Assembly: GCF_014654785.1 (NCBI RefSeq)
Contig: NZ_BNBD01000019.1
Span: 1 to 64,000 of the forward strand
Reading direction: 5' to 3'
Source of the DNA: Streptomyces mashuensis
GTDB taxonomy: Bacteria; Actinomycetota; Actinomycetes; Streptomycetales; Streptomycetaceae
DNA length: 64,000 nt
Shown here in pieces: positions 1 to 6,760 of this stretch. The notes beneath the pieces are model-generated. The model was not told where the DNA came from. It searched no databases and was given only the letters and a program-made list of their open reading frames with translations. The translations under genes and the position numbers were made by a program. Numbering within the stretch: position 1 is the first letter of the stretch; every line of letters starts with the position of its first letter.

Positions 1-60
1 TGCCCGCTGCCCGCTGCCCGCTGCCCGCTGCCCGCTGCCCGCTGCCCGCTGCCCGCTGCC
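1..60. repeat. 7-bp tandem repeat, TGCCCGC x about 8.5
   Basis: The window opens with eight perfect copies of TGCCCGC and a partial ninth, ending at base 60. The true array may be longer because it runs off the left edge. Seven is not a multiple of three, so copy-number change would shift frame if the array lay in a gene. No gene on this side can be assigned to it. Confidence 0.95.
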
Positions 61-291
61 GAATCGTTCATTCTATCCGTAAAGCCGCAAAATTCCCCGA
101 TGCTGTCCGGCACCCTGCCGATCATATGAGTGCCGAATCGGCCCCCGGAGCCGGGCCTGTCGGCGATCGTGGTCCCGTCCGGTCACGCTCGGTTACTATG
201 CTCACTTCACGCCGGCCGGGTCCCCGGCGGGCGCCCCCTGGGAGTGGACGATGGATTGTTGCAAGGCAAGCGAGCTGCGGAGCCTCGGGTA

Positions 292-1122
292 ATGCTGCCG
301 GAGGTCACCGCCACCCGTTACGTCACGCCCCTGCGCGAGGGCGGCTCGCTGCCCGGCATCGTCGAGGCCGACGATCTCGGGACGTACGTCATGAAGTTCA
401 GCGGCGCCGGCCAGGGCCGGAAGACGCTCGTCGCCGAGGTGGTCTGCGGGCAGCTCGGCCGGGCCCTCGGGCTGCGCGTGCCGGACCTGGCCCGGATCCA
501 GCTCGACCCGGTCATCGGCCGGGGCGAGCCCGACCAGGAGGTGCAGGCGCTGCTCAAGGCCAGCGGCGGCCTCAATCTGGCCATGGACTACCTGCCCGGC
601 GCCCTCGGTTTCGACCCGCTCGCCTTCGAGACCGACGCCGCCGAGGCGGGGCGCGTGGTGTGGTTCGACGCGCTGATCAACAACGTCGACCGGTCCTGGC
701 GCAACCCCAACCTCCTGGTCTGGCACGGCGAGCTGTGGCTCATCGACCACGGCGCCACCATGATCTGGCACCACAACTGGCCCACCGCGGCCACCGCGGC
801 GCAGCGGCCGTACGACGCCTCGGACCACGTCCTGGTCACCTTCGCCCCGGACGTCGCCGGTGCCGCCGCCGAGCTGGCGCCCCGGGTGACCGAGGAGCTG
901 CTGACCGCCGTGGTCGCCGACGTGCCCGACGAATGGCTCGACGGCGAACCGGGCTTCGACGGCCCCGACGCCGTCCGCCGCGCCTACGTCGAGGTCCTGC
1001 TGGAGCGGGCCCGCGGCATCGGCGACAGGATCACCATCGGCGAGCGCAGCACCGCCGCACCCTCCCAGGCACCGGAGTGGGTACGGGTCCGGCTGAACGT
1101 GAAGGGAAAGGGTGCGAAGTGA
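292..1122 (+). CDS. HipA-like serine/threonine kinase family protein
   Basis: A 276-residue protein with the minimal kinase core of the HipA superfamily. A candidate ATP-binding lysine lies in YVMKF (K35), the catalytic-loop-like segment NVDRSWRNPN (residues 131-140) supplies an Asp and a metal-binding Asn, and LIDHG (D152) resembles the second metal-binding Asp. Canonical HipA is about 440 residues, so this is a short form without the N-terminal HipA_N module. I chose the ATG at 292 because homology-like sequence begins there; in-frame starts upstream (GTG at 130) would add unlike, low-complexity residues. The stop overlaps the DUF3037 gene by 4 bases (GTGA), so the two are probably translationally coupled. 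Toxin activity is not shown by the sequence. Confidence 0.8.
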   Translation: MLPEVTATRYVTPLREGGSLPGIVEADDLGTYVMKFSGAGQGRKTLVAEVVCGQLGRALGLRVPDLARIQLDPVIGRGEPDQEVQALLKASGGLNLAMDYLPGALGFDPLAFETDAAEAGRVVWFDALINNVDRSWRNPNLLVWHGELWLIDHGATMIWHHNWPTAATAAQRPYDASDHVLVTFAPDVAGAAAELAPRVTEELLTAVVADVPDEWLDGEPGFDGPDAVRRAYVEVLLERARGIGDRITIGERSTAAPSQAPEWVRVRLNVKGKGAK

Positions 1123-1511
1123 CGCGCCACGACGGACGAGACGTCTTCGAGTACGCGCTGCTGCGCGTGGTGCCGCGCGTGGAGCGCGGCGAGCAGATCA
1201 ACGCGGGGGTCGTCGTCTACTGCCAGGCCCGCTCCTACGTGGCGGCGCGCGTCCACCTCGACGAGGCCCGGCTGCTGGCCCTCGACCCGGCGGCGGACGT
1301 GGCCGGCGTACGGGCGGCGCTGCACGCCGTCGAGGGTGTCTGCGCCGGCGGCGAGCGGGCCGGCCAGGCCGCGTGCGACGACGCCGGCCGCCGCTTCCGC
1401 TGGCTGATCGCGCCGCGCAGCACGGTCGTCCAGCCCGGCCCCGTGCACGCCGGCCTGACCGCCGACCCCGAGCGCGAGTCCGAACGCCTGCTGGACCTGC
1501 TGGTCCGGTGA
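1119..1511 (+). CDS. DUF3037 family protein
   Basis: A 130-residue protein that starts at GTG 1119, overlapping the HipA-like gene by 4 bases, with the ribosome site AAGGG inside that gene. Its N-terminus, FEYALLRVVPRVERGEQIN, and the following GVVVY strand are typical of DUF3037, whose function is unknown to me. DUF3037 genes are commonly found beside or fused to short HipA-like kinases, so it is a likely partner, substrate or antidote of the kinase (inference). The C-terminus, ERESERLLDLLVR, is a predicted helix. Confidence 0.8.
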   Translation: MTRHDGRDVFEYALLRVVPRVERGEQINAGVVVYCQARSYVAARVHLDEARLLALDPAADVAGVRAALHAVEGVCAGGERAGQAACDDAGRRFRWLIAPRSTVVQPGPVHAGLTADPERESERLLDLLVR

Positions 1512-1556
1512 GACGCCGGTGGGACGGTGGTGGGACGGCGGGGCCGCAACGGGGCG

Positions 1557-1585
1557 TTGACAGTCCGTCGCACGGCTTCTAGCGT
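1557..1585 (+). promoter_or_regulatory. Predicted sigma70-type promoter for the SDR gene pair
   Basis: A perfect -35 TTGACA (1557-1562) and a -10 TAGCGT (1580-1585) are separated by 17 bases. This matches the principal vegetative sigma factor consensus of streptomycetes. The predicted start near 1592 gives a leader of about 70 bases before the ATG at 1663. Confidence 0.65.
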
Positions 1586-1602
1586 CTGATCGTCCACGCT
1601 AC

Positions 1603-1616
1603 TGAGCGGTCGCTCA
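1603..1616. promoter_or_regulatory. Inverted repeat, putative TetR-type operator
   Basis: TGAGCG-GT-CGCTCA is a perfect 6-bp inverted repeat with a 2-base spacer. It lies about 11-25 bases downstream of the predicted transcription start of the SDR pair. Sites of this form are typical TetR-family operators, and this position would block elongation. The cognate regulator is not adjacent. Confidence 0.5.
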
Positions 1617-1662
1617 CCGGCGCCGGCGTGGCCCCCGAGGCCCCGACGTGAGGAGAACCCGC

Positions 1663-2442
1663 ATGTCCACCACCGAGGCCGGCGCGGCCGGCGAGCAGCG
1701 CGTCGCGGTCGTCACGGGCGCGGCCCGGGGCATCGGCGCGGCCACCGCCGTCCGGCTGGCCGCCGAGGGCCGTGCGGTGGCCGTCCTCGACCTGGACGAG
1801 GCGGCCTGCGCCGGGACCGTGGAGACGATCACCGCCGCGGGCGGCCGGGCCCTCGCGGTCGGCTGCGACGTCACCGACGCCGGCCAGGTCGACGCCGCCG
1901 TGGCCCGCGTCGCCGGCGAGCTGGGCGCGCCCGTCGTCCTCGTCAACAACGCCGGGGTGCTCCGCGACAATCTGCTGTTCAAGATGAGCGAGAGCGACTG
2001 GGACACCGTGCTCGGCGTGCACTTGAAGGGCGCGTTCCTGATGTCGCGCGCGTGCCAGAAGCACATGGTCGACGCCGGTTTCGGCCGCGTCGTCAGCCTC
2101 TCCAGCAGCTCCGCCCTCGGCAACCGCGGCCAGGCCAACTACGCGGCGGCCAAGGCGGGCATCCAGGGCTTCACCAAGACGCTCGCCAAGGAGCTGGGCA
2201 AGTTCGGCATCACCGCCAACGCCGTGGCGCCCGGCTTCATCGCCACCGACATGACGGCCGCGACCGCCGCCCGCGTCGGCATGGGCTTCGAGGACTTCAA
2301 GGCGGCCGCCGCGACCCAGATTCCGGTGCAGCGCGTGGGCGAGCCGGAGGACGTGGCCGACGCCATCGCGTTCTTCCAGTCGGACCGGGCCGGGTTCGTC
2401 TCCGGGCAGGTCCTCTACGTCGCCGGCGGCCCGCTCGACTGA
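1663..2442 (+). CDS. SDR family oxidoreductase (FabG-like)
   Basis: A 259-residue classical short-chain dehydrogenase/reductase. The NAD(P)-binding TGxxxGIG motif appears as TGAARGIG near residue 17, followed by the NNAG motif, the catalytic Ser in SLSSSSA and the YxxxK motif as YAAAKAG. The C-terminus, VSGQVLYVAGGPLD, is FabG-like. I chose ATG 1663 because AGGAG lies 8 bases upstream; the GTG at 1648 has no such site. The likely reaction is reduction of a 3-oxoacyl thioester or oxidation of an alcohol; the substrate cannot be read from sequence. It is followed after 70 bases by a second SDR gene, presumably in one operon. Confidence 0.85.
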   Translation: MSTTEAGAAGEQRVAVVTGAARGIGAATAVRLAAEGRAVAVLDLDEAACAGTVETITAAGGRALAVGCDVTDAGQVDAAVARVAGELGAPVVLVNNAGVLRDNLLFKMSESDWDTVLGVHLKGAFLMSRACQKHMVDAGFGRVVSLSSSSALGNRGQANYAAAKAGIQGFTKTLAKELGKFGITANAVAPGFIATDMTAATAARVGMGFEDFKAAAATQIPVQRVGEPEDVADAIAFFQSDRAGFVSGQVLYVAGGPLD

Positions 2443-2512
2443 CCCGGACCGGCACACCACCGGACGGCAGGCACCACCAGGAACCGCCAGGCACCCCGAG
2501 GAGAACCCGATC

Positions 2513-3277
2513 ATGACCGTTCCGCAGCCGCCCGGGCCCACCGGGCGCGTCGCGCTCGTCACCGGGGCGAGCCGGGGCATCGGCCGCGCCGTCGCCGAGG
2601 CGCTCGTGGCGCGCGGCGACCGGGTGGTGATCACCGGCCGCAACGAGGAGGCGCTGCGGCAGGCCGTCGAGGAGCTGGGCCCCGGCCGGGCGGTCGGTGT
2701 GCCGGGCAAGGCGCACGACGAGGCCCACCAGGAGCGCGCCGTCGCCCGCGCCATGGAGGAGTTCGGGCGCGTCGACTACCTCGTCAACAACGCCGGGACG
2801 AACCCCGTCTTCGGCCCCATCGCCGAGGTCGACCTGGCCGTCGCCCGCAAGGTCTTCGAGACCAACGTCGTCTCGGCGCTGGGCTTCGCCCAGCGCACCT
2901 GGCACGCCTGGCAGAAGGAGCACGGCGGGGCGATCGTCAACATCGCCTCCATCGCCGGGCTCACCGCCTCGCCCTTCGTCGGCGCGTACGGCGTGAGCAA
3001 GGCCGCCCTGATCAACCTCACGGCGCAGCTGGCGCAGGAGTTCGCGCCGGGCGTGCGCGTCAATGCCGTCGCGCCCGCCGTGGTGAAGACGCGGTTCGCC
3101 GCCGCGCTCTACGAGGGCCGCGAGGAGGAGGCCGCCGCCTCCTACCCGCTGGGCCGGCTCGGCGCGCCCGAGGACGTCGGCGGGGCCACCGCCTTCCTGC
3201 TGTCGGACGCGGCGGGCTGGATCACCGGGCAGACCCTCGTCGTCGACGGCGGGCTCTTCCTCAACGCCGGGTTCTGA
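2513..3277 (+). CDS. SDR family oxidoreductase
   Basis: A 254-residue classical SDR with TGASRGIG as the cofactor motif, NNAG, a catalytic Ser in IASIAGL and Tyr-Lys in YGVSKAA, ending in VDGGLFLNAGF. AGGAG lies about 8 bases before the ATG. The Rossmann region carries TGRNEEAL after the second strand, where an Arg suggests NADP(H) preference (inference). It is a divergent paralogue of the preceding SDR rather than a recent duplicate. The pair likely forms a two-step or alternative-substrate module under the promoter at 1557-1585. Confidence 0.85.
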   Translation: MTVPQPPGPTGRVALVTGASRGIGRAVAEALVARGDRVVITGRNEEALRQAVEELGPGRAVGVPGKAHDEAHQERAVARAMEEFGRVDYLVNNAGTNPVFGPIAEVDLAVARKVFETNVVSALGFAQRTWHAWQKEHGGAIVNIASIAGLTASPFVGAYGVSKAALINLTAQLAQEFAPGVRVNAVAPAVVKTRFAAALYEGREEEAAASYPLGRLGAPEDVGGATAFLLSDAAGWITGQTLVVDGGLFLNAGF

Positions 3278-3357
3278 GGCCGCGCGGGCGGGACGGGCAC
3301 CGGCCGGGAGGAGCGTTGTCAGTGGCCGGAGGTAAGTTCTCCGGCGAGAACGCAACG

Positions 3358-3371
3358 AACCTCCGGAGGTT
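3358..3371. promoter_or_regulatory. 14-bp perfect palindrome over the ung ribosome site
   Basis: AACCTCCGGAGGTT is a perfect palindrome that includes the ung Shine-Dalgarno GGAGG (3365-3369). A second inverted repeat, GCCGGAG/CTCCGGC with a 7-base loop, lies at 3325-3345 and shares the CCGGAG core. It could be a protein-binding site or two copies could pair in RNA. Function is unproven. Confidence 0.4.
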
Positions 3372-3377
3372 GTCGAC

Positions 3378-4064
3378 GTGACCGTCACCGACGTGCTGCC
3401 CGAGTCCTGGCGCGAAGTCCTCGGCGAGGAGCTGGAGAAGCCCTACTTCAAGGAGCTGACCGACTTCGTCGAGGAGGAGCGGGCCAAGGCGCCGGTGTAC
3501 CCGCCGCGCGGGGAGGTCTTCGCGGCCCTGGAGGCCACCCCCTACGACCGGGTCAAGGTGCTCGTCCTCGGCCAGGACCCGTACCACGGCGCGGGCCAGG
3601 GCCACGGCCTGTGCTTCTCCGTGCGGCCCGGCGTCAAGACGCCGCCGTCCCTGCGCAACATCTACAAGGAGATGCAGGCGGAGCTCGGCTACGACGTCCC
3701 GGACAACGGCTACCTGATGCCGTGGGCCGAGCAGGGCGTCCTCCTGCTCAACGCGGTCCTCACCGTCCGCGGCGGCGAGCCCAACTCGCACAAGGGCAAG
3801 GGCTGGGAGACCTTCACCGACGCCGTCATCCGCGCCGTCGCCTCCCGCCCCGACCCGGCCGTGTTCGTGCTGTGGGGCAACTACGCGCAGAAGAAGCTGC
3901 GCCTGATCGACGAGACCCGGCACGCGGTCGTCAAGGGCGCGCACCCCTCGCCGCTCTCCGCCAAGCGCTTCTTCGGCAGCCGCCCCTTCACGCAGATCAA
4001 CGAGGCGGTGGCCGCCCAGGGCCACGAGCCGATCGACTGGCGGATCCCGGACCTCGCGGTCTGA
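3378..4064 (+). CDS. ung: Uracil-DNA glycosylase, family 1
   Basis: A 228-residue enzyme that removes uracil from DNA and starts base-excision repair. Diagnostic family-1 motifs are present: GQDPYH at residues 65-70 with the water-activating Asp67, VLLLN ending at Asn125 for uracil recognition, and HPSPLS from His189, followed by the minor-groove loop sequence AKRFFGSRPF. Length matches the family. It starts at GTG 3378 with GGAGG 8 bases upstream. It is a single gene, convergent with the lipoprotein gene that follows. Confidence 0.95.
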   Translation: MTVTDVLPESWREVLGEELEKPYFKELTDFVEEERAKAPVYPPRGEVFAALEATPYDRVKVLVLGQDPYHGAGQGHGLCFSVRPGVKTPPSLRNIYKEMQAELGYDVPDNGYLMPWAEQGVLLLNAVLTVRGGEPNSHKGKGWETFTDAVIRAVASRPDPAVFVLWGNYAQKKLRLIDETRHAVVKGAHPSPLSAKRFFGSRPFTQINEAVAAQGHEPIDWRIPDLAV

Positions 4065-4107
4065 CCGCCCGCTCCCGCCCGGCCCCGCCCGTCCGGCCCG
4101 GTGCCGG

Positions 4108-4761
4108 TCAGTCCCCGTACACCTGGCGGCAGATGCGTGAGGCGTCGCCCCCCGGCTGCCACCGGCCGTAGGTGTCGCCCATGGCGCACACCCCCGTCCC
4201 GCGGCCGCGGGCCCGTGGCGGCTGCGGTGCCGGGGCGGGCTGCTCCACGCGGGCCGGGGGCGGGGCCGCCGGGGCCTCCGGCGCGTGCCGGCGCGGGGGA
4301 GGGGGAGCCTCGGGCGGCGCCTGGCGCGAGGCCGGTCCCGGTGCGGGCGCGGGCGGGGGAACAGCGGCCCGCGGCGGGTCCGCCGCCCGCTGCTCCGGCG
4401 GCGCCTCACCGGCCTGCGGCGCCGCGGCCGTACCGGGCACGCCCGGCACCTGGGGCGGCACACCGGTGCCGGGCCCGGACCGGCCCCCGGCCAGGGGGTC
4501 CCACGGCGTCGTCCCGGCCCCGGGCGCGCCGGCGAGAGGCGCGGGTTCGCCCTGCGTGCCCGGCCGGGCCGCGCCGGACCCGGCCCCGTCGCCCGTACCG
4601 GCCAGAGACTCGCGGGCCGGTGCCGGCACGGGTTCCCGTACGGCCGTCCGGTGCTGTTGCGCGGGGCCGGAACCGTCCCCGGTGGAAGGGACGGAGACAC
4701 AGCCCGCGGCGGCCGCCACAGCCACCACGACCAGTGCCGCCGTCGCGGTCATTCGATGCAC
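4108..4761 (-). CDS. Proline/alanine-rich lipoprotein with a conserved C-terminal tail
   Basis: About 217 residues. The N-terminus has a short basic region, the hydrophobic stretch TAALVVVAVAAAA and a Gly-Cys cleavage point, which together form a lipoprotein signal peptide. The middle (about 150 residues) is low-complexity Pro/Ala/Gly. The C-terminal tail, GVCAMGDTYGRWQPGGDASR and on to ICRQVYGD, is not low-complexity and holds a Cys pair. I chose GTG 4761, which keeps an arginine ahead of the hydrophobic core and has AGGGTGGG upstream; ATG 4750-4752 and GTG 4806 are alternatives. Function is unknown; it is probably anchored outside the membrane with the tail as the working part. Confidence 0.6.
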   Translation of the reverse strand: MHRMTATAALVVVAVAAAAGCVSVPSTGDGSGPAQQHRTAVREPVPAPARESLAGTGDGAGSGAARPGTQGEPAPLAGAPGAGTTPWDPLAGGRSGPGTGVPPQVPGVPGTAAAPQAGEAPPEQRAADPPRAAVPPPAPAPGPASRQAPPEAPPPPRRHAPEAPAAPPPARVEQPAPAPQPPRARGRGTGVCAMGDTYGRWQPGGDASRICRQVYGD

Positions 4762-4878
4762 CCGCCCACCCTGCTGACGGCCGGGGCGCGAGGGAACCTC
4801 CCGCACGGGTGACGCGGAATCACGGGGCTTCGCCGCACGCGCCCGCTTGCACGCCGTGCGCCCCTCAGCAGGCCCCTC

Positions 4879-5481
4879 CTACTCGCCCAGCATTCCGCGC
4901 AGCAGCTCCGCGAACCCCGTGCGCAGCTGCGCACGGTCCGGCACCGCGCCGTGGAACGAGCCCGCCGCGCAGGAGAACATCAGCCCCTCGCACCACGCGA
5001 TCAGCGACAGCGCGTGCCGCTGCGGGTCGGTGGAGCCCGCCGCCGCCATGAGCGCCGTCACCGGCTCGCGGAAGACGCGGCCGGCGTCGTCGTAGATGGC
5101 GCGCAACTCCGGCCGCCGGGACGCCTCCAGCGCCAGTTCGTACCGTGCCACCAGCAGGTCCCGCTCCCGGCTCAGCGAGCGGTGCAGCGCGAGGGAGAGC
5201 GCCTCCACCAGGCCCTCCCGGCCGGCCGCCGGCTGCGGCAGTTCGGCGGGGGCCAGCACCTCCGCCTCGCGCACGGCGAGCCGCCGCACGGCCGCCTCCA
5301 GCAGCGCCAGGCGGGTCCGGGCGTGGTTGGACGTGGAGCCCGGGGGCAGCCCGGCGGCCTCGTCGACCGCCCGGTGCGTCAGTCCGCGCATGCCGCGCTC
5401 GGCCAGCAGGGCCAGGGCGGTGTCGGCGATGAGCAGGGGGCGGGACGTGGTGCTGTGCGGCGAGGCGTTCGGTGCGGGCAT
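4879..5481 (-). CDS. TetR/AcrR family transcriptional regulator
   Basis: A 200-residue regulator. The N-terminal helix-turn-helix runs over residues 15-60 with LIADTALALLAERGMRGLTH, and the recognition helix region reads AVDEAAGLPPGSTSNH. The C-terminal ligand domain is helical and unlike neighbours. The gene is divergent from the FAD monooxygenase with a 96-base gap that holds two matching inverted repeats, so autoregulation plus control of the monooxygenase is likely. A -10-like TAGGTT (5493-5488 on this strand) lies 6 bases before the ATG, so the transcript may be leaderless. Confidence 0.88.
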   Translation of the reverse strand: MPAPNASPHSTTSRPLLIADTALALLAERGMRGLTHRAVDEAAGLPPGSTSNHARTRLALLEAAVRRLAVREAEVLAPAELPQPAAGREGLVEALSLALHRSLSRERDLLVARYELALEASRRPELRAIYDDAGRVFREPVTALMAAAGSTDPQRHALSLIAWCEGLMFSCAAGSFHGAVPDRAQLRTGFAELLRGMLGE

Positions 5482-5512
5482 GCGCCCAACCTACCCGCAC
5501 CCCTCGCCCGGA

Positions 5513-5558
5513 CACTACAGCCGTAGTACGCTGACGGCACCGCACTACACCTGTAGTG
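5513..5558. promoter_or_regulatory. Two TetR operators in the divergent promoter region
   Basis: Site 2 (5543-5558) is CACTACA-CC-TGTAGTG, a perfect 7-bp inverted repeat. Site 1 (5513-5528) is CACTACA-GC-CGTAGTA, an imperfect copy. Their centres are exactly 30 bases apart, about three helical turns, so two dimers would sit on the same face. Site 2 overlaps the likely monooxygenase promoter (CTGACG at 5531-5536, 17 bases, TAGTGA at 5554-5559), and site 1 lies where the -35 of the tetR promoter should be. Confidence 0.75.
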
Positions 5559-5577
5559 ATCCAGGGAGGGAACACCC

Positions 5578-6753
5578 ATGCAGGACCACCGCGCCGTCGT
5601 CATAGGCGGCGGCATCGGCGGCCTCACCGCCGCCGCCGCACTGCACCACCGGAGCTGGGACGTCACCGTCCTCGAACGCGCCCCGTCGGTCGAGCCCGTC
5701 GGCGCCGGCATCGGACTCGCCGCCAACGCCCAGGCCGCCCTCGACACCTTCGGCGCCGGCGACGCCGTCCGCGCCCTGGCCGGCTGGCACGCCGGCGGCG
5801 GCCTGCGCCTGCCCGGCGGTACACGCCTGTCCTGGACCGACAACGAGGCCGCCGGCCGCCGCTACGGCAGCCCGCTCGTGGTCGCCCACCGCGCCGACCT
5901 CATCGACCTCCTCGCCGCCCGCCTCCCCGACGGCGCGCTGCGCACCGGCACCACCGCCACCCTGGCCGACCCCGGCGGCCCGGACCGGCCCGCCCGGGTC
6001 ACCACCGGTGACGGCGAGCTCACCGCCGGCCTCGTCGTCGCCGCCGACGGCATCCACTCGCCCACCCGCCGCAGCCTCTTCCCCGGGCACCCGGGCCTGC
6101 GGTACTCCGGCATCACCTGCTGGCGCACCGTCGTCCCGCGGCCGGCGGCGGTCACCGACGAACAGGCGAGCGAGGCGCACGAGACCTGGGGCCGCGGCCG
6201 GCACTGGGGCACCATCCCGCTCCACGACGGCCGCCTCTACGCGTACGCCGGGGCCAAGGTGCCGGCCGGGGTCCGCGGCCGGGACGGCGAACTCGCCGCC
6301 CTGCGGCACCTCTTCGGCGACTGGCACCAGCCCGTCCCCGCGATCCTCGACGCCGCCGACCCCGCCGCCGTGCTGCGCAACGAGGTCCACACCCTGGCTG
6401 CCCCGCTCCCCGCCCACCACCGGGGCCGCACCGTGCTCGTCGGCGACGCCGCCCACCCGATGCTGCCCAACCTCGCCCAGGGCGGCTGCCAGGCGATCGA
6501 GGACGGCGCCGTCCTCGCGCTGCTGCTCGCCGACGCCGGGAACGACCCCTTCGCGGCGCTCCCCGAGTACACCCGCCGCCGGCTGCCCCGCACCACGGAG
6601 ATCGTCCGCCGCTCGGCCCGGGTCGCCCGCCTCGCCACCCTCTCCTCCGCGCCGGCCCGCGCCGTGCGCGCCGGCGCCGTCGCCCTCGCCGGACGGCTCG
6701 GCCCCGCCCTCGTCCTGCGCGCCCACGACGGCATCGCCGACTGGCGCCCCTGA
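5578..6753 (+). CDS. FAD-dependent aromatic-type monooxygenase
   Basis: A 391-residue class A flavoprotein monooxygenase. It shows the dinucleotide motif GGGIGG (10-15), the DG motif in VVAADGIHS (Asp157-Gly158) and the GD motif in VLVGDAAHPM (Gly289-Asp290), followed by LAQGGCQAIEDG. The enzyme type uses NAD(P)H and O2 to hydroxylate an aromatic or polyketide-like substrate. The C-terminus is short, without the thioredoxin-like domain of phenol hydroxylases. GGGAGGG lies 7 bases before the ATG. Control by the divergent TetR gene is likely, and the substrate or a product may be the inducer (inference). Confidence 0.88.
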   Translation: MQDHRAVVIGGGIGGLTAAAALHHRSWDVTVLERAPSVEPVGAGIGLAANAQAALDTFGAGDAVRALAGWHAGGGLRLPGGTRLSWTDNEAAGRRYGSPLVVAHRADLIDLLAARLPDGALRTGTTATLADPGGPDRPARVTTGDGELTAGLVVAADGIHSPTRRSLFPGHPGLRYSGITCWRTVVPRPAAVTDEQASEAHETWGRGRHWGTIPLHDGRLYAYAGAKVPAGVRGRDGELAALRHLFGDWHQPVPAILDAADPAAVLRNEVHTLAAPLPAHHRGRTVLVGDAAHPMLPNLAQGGCQAIEDGAVLALLLADAGNDPFAALPEYTRRRLPRTTEIVRRSARVARLATLSSAPARAVRAGAVALAGRLGPALVLRAHDGIADWRP

Positions 6754-6760
6754 CCGCGCC

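Noticed and set aside
1..60. A CRISPR array or chromosome telomere at the left edge
   Set aside because: The unit is only 7 bases with no spacers and no foldback palindromes, so it is a simple tandem repeat.
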